From the NCBI GenBank assembly GCA_033297075.1, contig MU858087.1, forward strand, positions 1 through 64,000: DNA of 64,000 bases. Reading direction: 5' to 3'. Below the pieces are notes generated by a model. It did no database searches. It worked only from the letters and a program-made list of their open reading frames with translations, and had not been told where the DNA came from. Both the position numbers and the translations under genes were made by a program. Origin of the DNA: Rhypophila decipiens (taxonomy: Eukaryota > Ascomycota > Sordariomycetes > Sordariales > Naviculisporaceae). Shown in pieces: positions 35,879-47,447 of the stretch; the first letter of the stretch is position 1; every line of letters begins with the position of its first letter.

Positions 35879-37986
35879 CTACCTTGTTCGAGGGCTGTGC
35901 TTCTTCTTATACTGTATAAACCTGCCCAGGTTAAGCACCACCTCATCTGCCTTCATCCTCAGTTCCTCCTGTGCCCGCTTGTCAATTCCCTTGGCTATAG
36001 TTTTGAGCTTGGGCAAAAGCGCTTCGAGATGGGACAGGAAACCATCCTTCCAGAATACCTCCTTGTCACAGGCAACATCCTCATCGGCGTAGATATCGAA
36101 CAGCTGGTTGAGCGCTTCGATGATGTCGGCAGGCGGGGTGTTGGGTGCATTCACAACTGTTGTCAGGAAGACCCCAATCTCCCTGTTAACGTCGATTGGT
36201 GCTGGGTCTCTGGCCAAGGAGCCGAGGACACCGATGCACTTGATTCCCACGCTCTGGAACGGATCTTGGGCTTCTTCTTGCCCGTTGCCGGCGCCGGGCG
36301 AGCTCTGACCAAGCCCCTTGGTAGCCTGGTAAAGGGCGATGAACTTCCGATGCTGAGCTGGTGTCACAGGGGTTTTTCCTTGGAGAGTCCGGGCTACGGC
36401 CCAGGCAAGGCTAGTGACTTGGGTTGCCAGGCTCAGATCGGCGTTATCCGCCTCGACAATCGGCGTGACTGCCTTGAGCCAGATTTTCTTCGCAACCGGT
36501 GCCCAGGCGGCCAGAATGTTGGCATTCTCTCCGTCTGCAAATTCGAGGATCGAAATCGTCCACGCAATGTTGTTGAGGGCGGAGAGTGCATGGTCTTGAA
36601 TGGCAAGAGCTTCGTCGTTTTCGATTGCGATGTTGGTTAACCGTATAAGCTGGGGCACCGCCAGTTGTATCAGCGCCCGAAGTGTCGGTACATCTTGAAG
36701 GTCGTCCGACTCTTCATGATCCTCGTCCAGCCCGGTAACCTTTTCTAGATCTTCTTCGTCGAATTCATCATCGTCCTCGTCCTCGTCCTCGTCCTCGTCT
36801 TCGCCGTCTTCCTCTTGATCCTCCTCACCATGATTGGATTCTCCATCTACCTCCATTTCGTCACCATCATCGCCAAAGCCATTCCATTCCTCGGCCGAAG
36901 CAGCAGGCTTCGCAGCTCCGGGCTGCTGTCGGTTGCCCTTCTCAAGAGCGGTCTGAAAGTCCGCCCCAATCGATGCCAGCACCTCCAAGGCGGTCTGTAC
37001 TGTTTGGAAAGGGCTAAAGCCTTGGTGATCATCGCCATTCCTGGTACTGGAGAATGGTTGCTCCAGTGCTTCACAGAGGTTAGGAACGAGGATGGCATCG
37101 CAGGCGCCATCCTTACCAGGGCTGTAATCGAGCCACTGAAGTGATACGAAGACATTGTGCAACACACCGCAAGCCAAAACTGATCTGGAACCTGACTTGG
37201 ATTTCAGCTTTAGCAGCTCCTCGTAGCATCTCGTCTCTTGGTCGTCGATGATAGCCTGTCCCAGCGGAAGATTGTCCTCTGCCAGTGTCATGAGGCAGGA
37301 GAGGGTCTCCTCGGAGATTTCTTGCGGCACGACATCTGCTGATACCAGACGGAACAAGAACCGCAGTATGGTAGTGTTTGCGACGATGGCCTGCACGATC
37401 TCCTCACGCGCCACCGCCAGGGAAGCAAGGAGGGCGAGCAGGGAGTTTGTCATGTCCCATAACAGGCGCTGCTGAGCTTTCATAAGCTTAGAAAACGGGG
37501 GCTCAGATGCGACAAGTGTTTCCGTGATCTTGTGTTGCTGGTTAGCTTCCATGCTGAATTCATTTCGTTAGGCAGATTTGAGGGTGGACGTACCGCCTTG
37601 GCCGCATGCTCAATGGCTGTCAGAACGTCGACCCTGTATAGATGGACGCAGAAATCCGCTTCTTCTTCCTGGGCAAGTACCCTGAGAATTTCCCATCCTG
37701 CGGCACGGCTGTCTATACTGGCATCGGTGAGGGTTTCGGTAAGGACAATGTGGACAACCTGCTCGCGAAGCAACAGTTTCCTGCACTTTGTGTCTGTGAC
37801 AATGTTTGCGATAGCAGTGGCAGCGGTGCTTCGTGACTTGACATCCGGGCTCTGGAGATCCTTGATGACGGGCAAAATACGGCTTTCCCGCAGAGCCGCA
37901 AGCTCGGGGTCTGAAGGAGGTTTGACATGTTTGCTGATCGGGTCAGTACGGGGTGCCCGCGTCCGGTTACGGCGAGATTTGCCCAT
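35879..37986 (-). CDS. syo1: Symportin Syo1 (Rpl5/Rpl11 co-import adaptor)
   Basis: Exons 37986-37594 and 37537-35879 (minus strand) give 683 residues across a 56-bp intron (GTACGT..CAG, branch CTAAC). The N-terminus MGKSRRNRTRAPRTDP is the basic nuclear-targeting segment seen in Syo1. Armadillo/HEAT-type helices follow, broken by a strongly acidic loop (GEDEDEDEDEDDDEFDEED), as in Syo1. Syo1 carries Rpl5 and Rpl11 together into the nucleus via the transportin Kap104 and presents them for 5S RNP assembly into the 60S subunit. The acceptor at 37538 is preferred because the alternative AG at 37554 breaks phase. The acidic loop is encoded by a (GTCCTC)n-like repeat near 36773-36800. Confidence 0.93.
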
Positions 37987-38612
37987 GTTGGTGTTGAGGA
38001 CGCACGTCGTTGTTTCGTATGTTTCCCGGACCGACCAGAAGCAATTTTGGAGGACTTGTCGACGTATACTGGGCTCGTTGTCCTAGGTTGCGGTCGTTGA
38101 GAACATCGGTAACATTTTCCAATTCGCAGAAAAAATTATAGAGGGGCTCGAGGGGTCCAGTCGTGCCCCACCAGCTCCGTAATACAACCCAGAACCTGGT
38201 TCGTTCTGCCGTTCTGGTTCGTGCTGACAGGGGTTGGCTGTGTGGGGATGCGGGAAGCTCCAAGCTTGGCGTACCATGTGGGGTCATCTGTATCCAGCCG
38301 AATGGCTCGGACCGGGAGCCAGAGCTTGATGAGTGCGCTACGGGTTACTCCAGCCACGTTTACCGAGAGTTGAGGCGTCGTCAGGATCCCTACCCTCATT
38401 ATCGCAGCAAACCGCGCACTCCATCAACGCATGTCTCGGTTCTTGTCGCTCGAACTCGCTTGCGCCGATATCTGAATGCATTGATCAATTAATTCCAATG
38501 ACGACTCTCAAATACTAGGAGCTTTCCTCGAAGCCTCCCGCCGCCGAGGCAGGCGTGTTAACGACAAGTCCGACTGCCACGATTCGGCTCGTCTCTGTTA
38601 TCATAAAGCGGC
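37987..38612. promoter_or_regulatory. Divergent promoter region syo1 / glycosyltransferase-like gene
   Basis: It is 626 bp between two divergent start codons, containing both leaders and promoters. No motif stands out. A short frame here (38163-38492) shows no family resemblance. Confidence 0.5.
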
Positions 38613-40921
38613 ATGGGTGCCGGTAGCTCGCTCTTCCTCAGCAATGAGGAACTGGGAAAGAAGGACGATGACCACAAACCGACGACACTCCCTCCTATCC
38701 GATCCTCTCACTGGAACGCTGCCCGGGCACCGCCGCGCAAATCGGTGAAACGACTTCTCGTCGCGTTTGCTGTCGGCGCTGCTATATACCTCTTTATCAA
38801 GAACATCCCTACAGATGTGGGGATTCACGATCGTCGACGACCTGTTTATACGCCCCATAACTTGGACGATGACCTTCGGAAACCACAGCCGATGCCGAAA
38901 CTGAAACCAATTGAACCAGTTCAGCCACCAAAGAAACCCGCAAAGACCAAAAGTCCCGCCGACGACACTGCTGCAGACAGTCCCTATAATGGCCCCGTTG
39001 TATTTCCTAACCTTGCAGTCTCGTTGCAGGCCATATATTCCACGAGGGGCGGATATGTCGACAACAAGAATGTCCTCTTCGCAGCCTCCAGCTTGAAAAG
39101 CGCGGCAGCACTTTTGCCCTTGGCCTGTGAGATGGGCGCAGAATTAACGAGTTACGTTCACTTTGCCTTGATGAGTAAAAGCGAGATAATCGTTGACGAA
39201 CTGCTGAATGTCAATGGCATTGATGACTCCTGCAAGATCATCTTTCATGGTAAGTCCCCGTCGTAAAAACTGAGGAACTTTATAATACTGACCAGAGAAG
39301 ATGCCCGACCAAACTTGTCAGCCTCGTCAACCGCGACACGCTTGAAAACCGGTGTAGTCCGTGCTATATGTGCGTAATCTCGCTGTCTTTCTAGTATTGC
39401 GAATCTTGTTGCATGACATCTGACCGTTGATAGTCCACATAAATTCCTACATGCATCCCCAGGTCGTGCTCATTGACGGCTCCGAAACCGAGGAGAGCTA
39501 TTTTCTCGATGCAATGAGGGCCCAGTCCTCTGAAATACCGTTCAATCTCATTGAACTACCCAACAACGGCCTTAAGCGGCTGAACTGGATAAGCAAGCTA
39601 GACAGCTCAGCGTTGTCAGGTAATTCTCCGCATGTCTCAAGATCCATGTTTGTTCCTGCGTCATGTTCCTGTATCTTTAAATTTGTCGAGACCCACTAAC
39701 GCATTTCATGTAGCGTGGAATAAGGTCAGCATCGATATACTCATACACGCACCCCCTGACGGCGCGGGCAATCTGATAAGGCTGCTCAAATCACTGTCTG
39801 CGGCAGATTATACCGCTTGTGCTATCCCTCATCTCACCATTGAGCTACCTAATAAGGTAGACCCGCACACGGAAAACTTTCTGGAGAATTTTCAATGGCC
39901 CCCGGCCGGTATCCGAAATCCTACAGCCGCCCGCCAGCTCACCTTACGGCACCGAATTACACGTAGCAGCATGACCGAAGAAGAAAGCTCTGTCAGACTC
40001 CTGGAGTCGTTCTGGCCCGTGGATCCTCGGTACTCTCATGTCTTGGTCCTGTCTCCCCAAGCCCAGCTATCTCCTCGATTCTTCCACTGTGAGTACTCGT
40101 ACCTCTTGCCAGTTTTTGCCTGCAATATGGGCGCATACTTACATATACTAGACCTGAAATACTCTGTCTTGCAGTATTCGCTTTCGGGAACCGCGGCTTA
40201 CCAGGAGTGGGATTCGAGACTCCTTGGCATAAGCCTGGATCTCCCTCCAACCTACCTAAATGGCTCGACAACCTTCAGCCCACCAGCGCCGGTGAAGAAG
40301 GATACTGTGGAGCCGTCAAGCCCTCGTTCGGAATCATCTACCCCATTCCTCTGGCAAGCTCCCAACAGTAACGCGGTGTTATACATGGGACAGAAGTGGA
40401 TTGAGCTCCACGACTTTGTCTCCAGACTACTTTACATGCAGCACAATCCCGCCACCGCTCCACCGCCTACTTTCTTCTCAGACAAGTCCGTCAGTAAACG
40501 GTATCCCTCTTGGTTGGAGCACGTGCTGAAACTCTCACGAGCTCGTGGGTACTGGACTGTTTACCCGAGCAAGTTCATGGCGAAAAGCCTGGCGGTCGTT
40601 CACAATGAGCTCTCCTCCTCTCCTGAAGAATACAAGTCGGAGGAGCTTCCAAGAAGACCTGCAGATGTCACTGAGAATTCTCTCGCATCGGGGCCGCTTC
40701 TTGACAGCTTGCCTGATACTGATTTCATCCCTGCTTTCAATGACATGCCTCTTCTTTTATGGGATGGAACGGATACCACGCTGGATATTTTGGATGATGA
40801 GGCTGCCAAATATACAGCAAGATTTCGGGATGCAGTTGGGGGGTGTGATGTTCTTGACCCGGATGAACTACTGCCCATTCCTAAATCAACGAGGGATTTA
40901 TTCTGCTCAAAGGGGGGATGA
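38613..40921 (+). CDS. Type II membrane protein, putative glycosyltransferase (GT2-like)
   Basis: Exons 38613-39249, 39301-39369, 39434-39619, 39714-40088 and 40152-40921 give about 678 residues. The acceptor of intron 1 could also be at 39297, adding one residue. After a basic segment there is one membrane anchor at about 47-63 (RLLVAFAVGAAIYLF), then a Pro/Lys stalk and a lumenal domain. This is the topology of Golgi transferases. Segments such as VSIDILIHAPPDGAGNLIRLLKSL and YSHVLVLSPQAQLSPRFFHYLKY resemble the start and mid-part of a family 2 glycosyltransferase fold (strand, then nucleotide-sugar loop). I do not see an unambiguous DxD motif. The product is likely a conserved fungal glycosyltransferase of unknown substrate. 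The fourth intron (63 bp) is stop-free and in frame. Confidence 0.7.
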
Positions 40922-41173
40922 TCGGGGGACAGTGCCCATTACTCTAGCTAGGCGTTCAGGATTGTTTCAGATATAATGTATTATTCAGCGTACGCGGTGC
41001 TTTTTTCGAACTTGATGATGTATATAATTATGTGATGTTCAACTTCTTTGAGCTGGGGTAGATAGCTCTTCTGAAGTTAATGTACATATGATTTGAATTA
41101 CAGAGAGTAGCCTGTTTATACAAAGGGCTAGGAACTGAGTCTTGTATATCAGATGAGTCGAGAGATATGAGTG

Positions 41174-41805
41174 TCATTGTTCTCCCTGCTCATTAAGCTT
41201 ATTCAGAACCAACAGGGCGATGCAAGACCCGATAATACATGAGCCTATTGCGACCATGACCTGAGTGTTGTTCAAAAGGTTGGAACCGTTTGTCAGTCAA
41301 CCTGCTGACAAAACAAGAGTGATGGCTAAAACAGATGTTGGTACTTACAACTTGAGTTTTCCATCCTGACTGAACAATGGCTGTTTTCCTACCGTACTTG
41401 TTTATAGTTTCTTGGAGAGGAGGGTTAGCTTCGACATCGCCTGTTGCACGGGGCATGGTACCTACCGATATAGTTTGCCAGGCCTACGCCCAAACAAGAT
41501 ACTGAAAGGGCGAGGAAGATGACGCCCAGCGGTGTAGCCATGCGGAGCTCTTTCTCGGTGGCGGTCCTGCGTAGGTGGAATGAGAGCACGATAGCGACGG
41601 AAACAATGGCCATGTATATTGAGAGCCGAAGATAGGAGAGAAATGCTATGGCGAGAAACGTCAGAATTCCCAGATGGGACGGTTTATATCATAATCCAGT
41701 ATATGGCGGTCATGGCAGAGAAAAAGCAGGAGACATACTACGCTCATTCGCGCAATGATCACGGCAGTCACTGGTTTCGTTATCAAATAATAAGGGCCCA
41801 AACAT
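41174..41805 (-). CDS. DUF202-domain small membrane protein (start uncertain)
   Basis: It is reconstructed on the minus strand from four short exons: 41805-41739, 41645-41466, 41410-41349 and 41260-41174, giving 131 residues if translation starts at the ATG at 41805. The domain signature is clear: CANERTFLSYLRLS (formed across the first intron), then three hydrophobic spans (IYMAIVSVAIVLSF, LGVIFLALSVSCLGVGLANYI, VMVAIGSCIIGSCIALLVL). DUF202 proteins are small and have three membrane spans; their function is poorly known. The frame stays open about 75 bases upstream of the chosen ATG (to a stop before 41880), so a further 5' exon may exist. The introns are 55-93 bp with normal splice ends. 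Confidence 0.75.
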
Positions 41806-42650
41806 GGGACTCAGACAAAATGCGTCCGAGTCCTCCAAGTCGAGGCCATGGTTCCGACGTCTGTAGTCACAGTCAGCATGTCACTATATTAGCTTGAAGG
41901 GTGCTACTTGATTACCATGGGCATAAATTGACAGGAAAGGAGGGTTATTACAGAATTTTGAACGACAAGCCAAGAAGCATCAAATTTATGTGGGAACCGA
42001 CAAATGAAGCCCATAACACAGCCAAGGCACCCCGGGACTCACAGATTATACTCGGATACCTCGACAGGTTCTGTTAAGTTGGTCACTGTTGACATACAGC
42101 TTGCGCAACAGTGGGTATCATCTGCCATTGCATCCTCGCGACTGATCGGAACTGTTTCCCTTTGTGACATCTTGAAGGGAGTCCTTCTGAGCCCTTTTTT
42201 GGAGCAAATGAATATGGATTTCTTCTTGATTCAGGATAGGTACCGTAGCAGCGGACTGATTTGTTCCTTGGAAAATACAACAATTACCGAGAAGCAATAC
42301 CGTCAGTCGTTCATATTACTGAACGCAGTGGTCTGTAAATTAGGAGCTTACAGCCTCCAGGGCCATTGTCTGAGTCTCAATGTCGTGGAATTAGACTTGG
42401 CCGATGTGGGCCCCACACAGGTGCGAGTGGGGTATCCACGGCAGATCAGATAAGATTAAGGTTATCGGGTCGCGATAGGAAGGCGGTCAAAAAAAGCTGG
42501 ACCAGAACCCTTTCCCCAGGCGGTTCCTGGTTGGTGAACCGATGTGTAGCGAGTCCAGTCCTTCCAACCGATCAGCTCGGTAACTCTCAGAATTTCCAGG
42601 TGTTGATCGCATCACCTTCCGGTCCAATACTCGAAAGCTAAGAAGGAGGT
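41806..42650. other. Divergent intergenic region, DUF202 gene / urb1
   Basis: It holds both promoters and possibly a missing 5' exon of the DUF202 gene. A 149-codon plus-strand frame (42004-42453) lies inside; it has no recognisable motif and I do not annotate it as a gene. Confidence 0.4.
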
Positions 42651-45600
42651 ATGGGGAAACGTCAATCCCATGGCGACTTCGCTGGCGGACCCAGGAAGCG
42701 ACAGAGGATCGTCCACGAGGCGCCGACATTCGAAAACATCACTACAGCTCGACAACTAGGTCAATTGCTCGCCTCTAGGCAAGATCCAAAAGCCGCAAGG
42801 CATGGTAAGCGATTATCTGTTCGCCGCCTGTACCAATCCACAAGCTCAATCATTAACACCTACTAATTAGGTCTCCAATCCCTGAAGCTCTTCCTCGATG
42901 AGCTCCTTGGCCAACGCGAAGATCATTCCGATCGCTTCAGGATTCTGAAGGACTATCTCCAGTCGACTGCGCCGCCAACCAGTGAGGATGAGGAGAATCG
43001 CGTTTATCTCAGGGATATTATGCAGACATGGGATTTCGCCAGCCAGACCAATAATGACAACCTGTTGTCGGCTGTCGTTGTCGTGCTGGCACTCATACTC
43101 AAACTCTTGTCGCAAAAGCTTGATATGGTTCCCTTTGGGCTTGGAGTATGCAGGACCCTACTCCATAAACGACAGCTTGAACTGATTTCACGGAATCTCT
43201 CTGCCGACAAAGGGAAAGCCTTCATAATATCCCCGACATTGCGGCTGCTAAAAGAAGCTGTGAGCTTTGATGGTGGCGCTGTTGCGAAGCCGATCTTTAG
43301 GGCGAGGGCGTTCACTTTGAAATCGTTGGCTCGAAACATGGGAATCGTCCATATTGGCGAACAAGACGAGGAAGCAGCAAAGCGACCATCTGCCCGCACA
43401 AATGCTGTCTTGTTTTTTCTCAGTGCTCTCAAATTGCTACCCCCCGAGGCGAAGAAAGAACTGCTCTTTCAAAGAGATGTCGTCACTGCTCTTACCCGGG
43501 AAACCAAGCAGGACCCCCAGTACCTGCTTGTAGAGCTTCTGTCTACCCTTCGAGATCATGTCATTCTGGATGACAAACTCCCGCGCGAAGCCAAGTCGGC
43601 CCTTCTCGGCGGAGGCACTTTGATGCGGCTCTCGACGCTTTACTACTATCGTCCAAAAGCCTCCGCCGAAGGGAAACTGCCCTCAGTTCCTGACATGGTG
43701 CATGACTTTCTCTTATCAGCCTGCACAATACCATCTTGTGGCATTCTGAGATCAGACTTTGGCTTCTATCCACGAGGGATAGACCCCGACGTCACTTTGC
43801 CAACCGCCGAGGCCGAGTTGGGAATACAAGCATGGATGGGCCAGTTCCGCAACGATGTCCCAGTTCGAAACTACATCTTATCCACTTTTCTGCCTCATTT
43901 GCGCCCGTGGTCCAATGTCAAGCAAAGCGAGCTCGTCATTGCCATATTCAAGGTCGCACCAGAACTCTTTGCTGACTATTTTATCAAAAATAAGTCTTTT
44001 ACATTCGATCCCAAGCTGTCAACCACATGGATCGGATATGGCGCCTTTCTTTTCCAAGCAGTTATGCTGCCAATCCCCAAGTTCTTTGGTGGAAAGTCCG
44101 GGTTCCCGGAGCTCCCTCCGCCTACTTCGATCGTCATCGACAATGTTCTTCCGCTTCCTTTCAACCAAAAGGTGCTAACACGCTGCCTGGCGCACAAGTC
44201 CAAACTTGTATCATTTTTTGCGACGAGAATACTCGTCCTTGCGATTCAAAAGCTCGACTCGGCGGTCAAGATGTATAGGACCGCTTCACAAGTCAACAGG
44301 GCTCTCTGGGATGAGGCTGCTCGTAGCTTGGTTGACGAGTTCTGCCAAAGAAGCCCCGGTATCAAGGAAATGATCAATGCGTATCGAGCGATACCAGAAG
44401 AAGATATTCTTCACCGTGAGGCTGGAAGTTTACTACTGCGGCTCTTTTATGAGGTTTTACCTCAGGTTGCCGTTATCGCCAAGTTTGACGTGTCTCCGTT
44501 CCTTGAGACAGCTCTTGGGCGATTATCGCAAAGCCGCCCTGATGATGCTCGTGATCTAGCATTGAACCTGAAAGAACTGGAGAACTTGCTCGCTATTGCC
44601 GGCTACTCTCCAGGTATGCGGTGGTTCTCTAGCTCGGATTCACTTGCCCTGTCTCCCTTCACATCGCTACTCAAAGTCTATACCGAAGCCCCTCAGGGTC
44701 TTGAATTACCGAAAGTACGTGAGGTTCTTGACTCTGTCGCTGCTGATCACCAAGTTGTGGCGGCTTATACCTCGCATTCTGGGTTGCTGCCACTTTTACG
44801 ATCCGTTCAGACTCTGCACAAGTCAGAGCACAAGCGTCTTGTTGATCTTTGGTCTTTCTTGGACAAATGCCTTATGCGCTGTGCATCAACTCCAGTCAAG
44901 TACTGTGGATTGATGCAAAATATGATCCAGGAGATTGGTGTATCCTCCGACCAGAGTGGTGACACCGGCCCTACAAGCCCTGTACCATTTGCAGCGCTCG
45001 AACAACTCCCATTCGTTGTCAAGAATGGAGAGTCCGGCACACTGCAAGCCCTGGAGAAGTTCTTGCCTATTTTCTTCGGTCTCCTGGTCGCGGCGGGTGA
45101 AAGCAAAGTTCTGCTCGAAGCGGTCCTGGAAAAAATGTCGACGAATTTTGCGAAGGGGCCGAGCAAACTCCCTTCCACCAAGACAAGTAAGGCGCTGCTG
45201 TCCGAGGCAAGTGATCCCCCGTCAACGCCCCGGGAGGTAGTTCAGGACGCCGAGAGTGTCGTCGTCAATGGGCATGTCTTCGGGGCAACAGATTCAGATA
45301 TTACTGATGAGGAGCTTCAGCAAATGCTCGACTCATCTGACAGCCTATCGGTGGACACTTCGGCTTTGACGAAATGGTCCTCCAAGACAGTGGATGAGTT
45401 GATTGATGAAGGATATGCCATCTCGCTCATCAGCCTCCTCGTCTCCGAACACGCCAGCATCAGGAAAGAGGCGGCTATTAATATCCTAAAGATGGCTGGC
45501 AAAATAAAGCAATCGGAATACGAGGAGAAAGAACAAATCTGGCTTCTCCTTTCAGAACTTGCAGAGACTGCGAAGAGCGTTCGGCTGGAGGTGGATCAGT

Positions 45601-46163
45601 TACCTGGCCCAATAATGGCATTTGCTGGCCATGCCGTCCGGATGTTGAAGGATCCGCTTTCGGTGCTGTATCCCAAGATCAACGCTTTTCTTACCCGGGC
45701 TCCAGTGTGGACGTTGGATAGACTGCCTCTGTTCGAGGAGGTGCTTGCAGAGGAACCGGCAGTTGGGGAGGCATATTATAATCAGCTCAGTTGGCTTTTG
45801 TCGTACCTCCTGGCCGGTCTCAGGACCGAGCAAGATCTGGAGCTATTCCACAAGAAGAGAGCGAAAGGGCCGGTTCTCGAACGCCTGCTAGCACTGGCCG
45901 CGACAAGTTACATGAGGCTGCCTTTGCGGATTCAAATCCTCAAGCTCTTGTATAGGGTCACTAAGATTAAGGGAGGAAGCACGATGCTCACGACAAGGTG
46001 TGGGATTCTGAGTTGGTTAGACCAACAGAAGAAGTCTGTTGCTTCGCCTTCCTCGGCTGGGCATGAAAATGAGGCCAGAATTTATGAGGCCTTAAAAAGG
46101 AGAGTCTTGCAAACGGGCGATCAAGAGAGGATTGCGGAATGGCGCAAGGCTCAAGCCGTATAA
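42651..46163 (+). CDS. urb1: Urb1/Npa1, nucleolar pre-60S assembly factor
   Basis: Exons 42651-42804 and 42871-46163 give 1148 residues. The protein is a large alpha-helical repeat protein. The N-terminal portion (FENITTARQLGQLL.., LQSLKLFLDELL.., LALILKLLSQ..GVCRTLLHKR) matches the Urb1/Npa1 N-terminal domain. The C-terminal part (VWTLDRLPLFEEVL.., YYNQLSWLLSYLLAGL, RIQILKLLYRVTKI) matches the NopRA1 C-terminal domain. In yeast Urb1 organises early pre-60S particles together with Urb2, Rsa3, Nop8 and Dbp6. The basic N-terminus (MGKRQSHGDFAGGPRKRQR) is a likely nuclear/nucleolar signal. It is shorter than yeast Urb1, with no sign of truncation. It is the third 60S-assembly gene within 15 kb. 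Confidence 0.9.
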
Positions 46164-47447
46164 TCAGCTATGTGTATATGGATACGGAAAGCAGATATAT
46201 CTTATGCGAGATGAACTGGGCGAGGCCTGCTTCTTCGATTGCTATGTAAAAACTGGTATATCGTTTATTCTATACCGTCATCAATACAAGGGTATGTACT
46301 GTACACAAGTGACAATGCTGGTGCCCCTTGGAGTGTACCTACTGAGGATTACTATGCACCAGAGTCAACTGCTCCGCACACACTTGTGAAGACAAGTCAA
46401 GTGCACCTTGTGCACCTACGATGATATACCATTCCCCAAGTGAATCAGGTTGCGGAACACAATGACCCACAGGTTTGAAGCACACCTTGAGATGCGTTAC
46501 CAATCAACCAATCTCTGTGTTTGAGTGTGTTTTGGCACCAATGACTGTGATTTCCGCAAAAAAGAGCTTGTGCTGCTCAAGGATACAGGTATTCGCACCT
46601 CCAGTACCCCGAAAATGAAAGCTATCTGGTATTAGAGTTCGTAAGGTCTTATTCCTCTGCGGCCAAGAAGGGTCGGTGGCGGTCTCGGGTGCGGGGCAAG
46701 CTTCCACTACGGCACCCTGAGTGGGACTCGGATTTTGGCAGTGGCGCCTGGAATGTGGTTATGGGCGCTTGGGCCAGGCTATTCGGTTGGACTTCAAAGC
46801 AAGAGCCACCAGGTTTAGTTGGGCCTCGTGAGGGTGTGAGAGACCTACGGAACGGATCCACAGGGAAAAGATACATAGATCCATCAGCATCAAACCACTG
46901 CCCAAACCTCCTGCAACCTGCACCACACTCTTGAAAACATCCAAAAACAACCTTAATCACTATTGACACCCCAAGTCATCTGCACCTTTCAGCTTCCCTA
47001 CCGCATCGAATCCAAACCTTGCTCCCACCGCCAAAAAATAACAACTCTCCAACACAGCCGATACGGTCTTCCAGTGTCATCTCCACATACTGTCATTCAT
47101 CTGGCACCATCCATTCAGCCTCCGTCTTAGTTCGACGATTCGTTCTTCCGACAGCGGCGATCGCGACTGCCTGTGACCACCAGCATTGGACCGACGACAG
47201 CTTTCTTTCACCTGACTATTAACGTTAACGCTCAATTACCTATTCAAGCTTTCATTCTTGAGACTCTCGTCTCGCCGACAATCTCACCCCTACCTGAACC
47301 ACTGGCTTCGTGACGTTGAAACTGCTGCAAAGATATCCGTACCATCTCTGGTTAGCGACACGGCCCAAACCCGACCGACCTCTCCAGCATCGGATGCTGG
47401 CTGCCGACTCGACGCTCCCTCGTCTGTTGGTCGTTACTTGAATTACT
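46164..47447. other. Intergenic region, urb1 to eIF4E-binding protein gene
   Basis: It is 1.3 kb with no supported coding sequence. The right half (about 46.95-47.45 kb) is CT- and CA-rich, like a long 5' leader of the following gene. A GTACTGTAC palindrome is at 46296-46304. Confidence 0.4.

Noticed and set aside
37541..37556. Earlier acceptor AG at 37554 for the syo1 intron
   Set aside because: Using it puts exon 2 out of phase with exon 1 and meets a stop codon at once; the CAG ending at 37538 keeps the frame.
42004..42453. 149-codon plus-strand ORF between the DUF202 gene and urb1
   Set aside because: It has an ATG and reasonable length, but no recognisable motif, and it occupies the space needed for two divergent promoters. 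It was not annotated without transcript or homology support.
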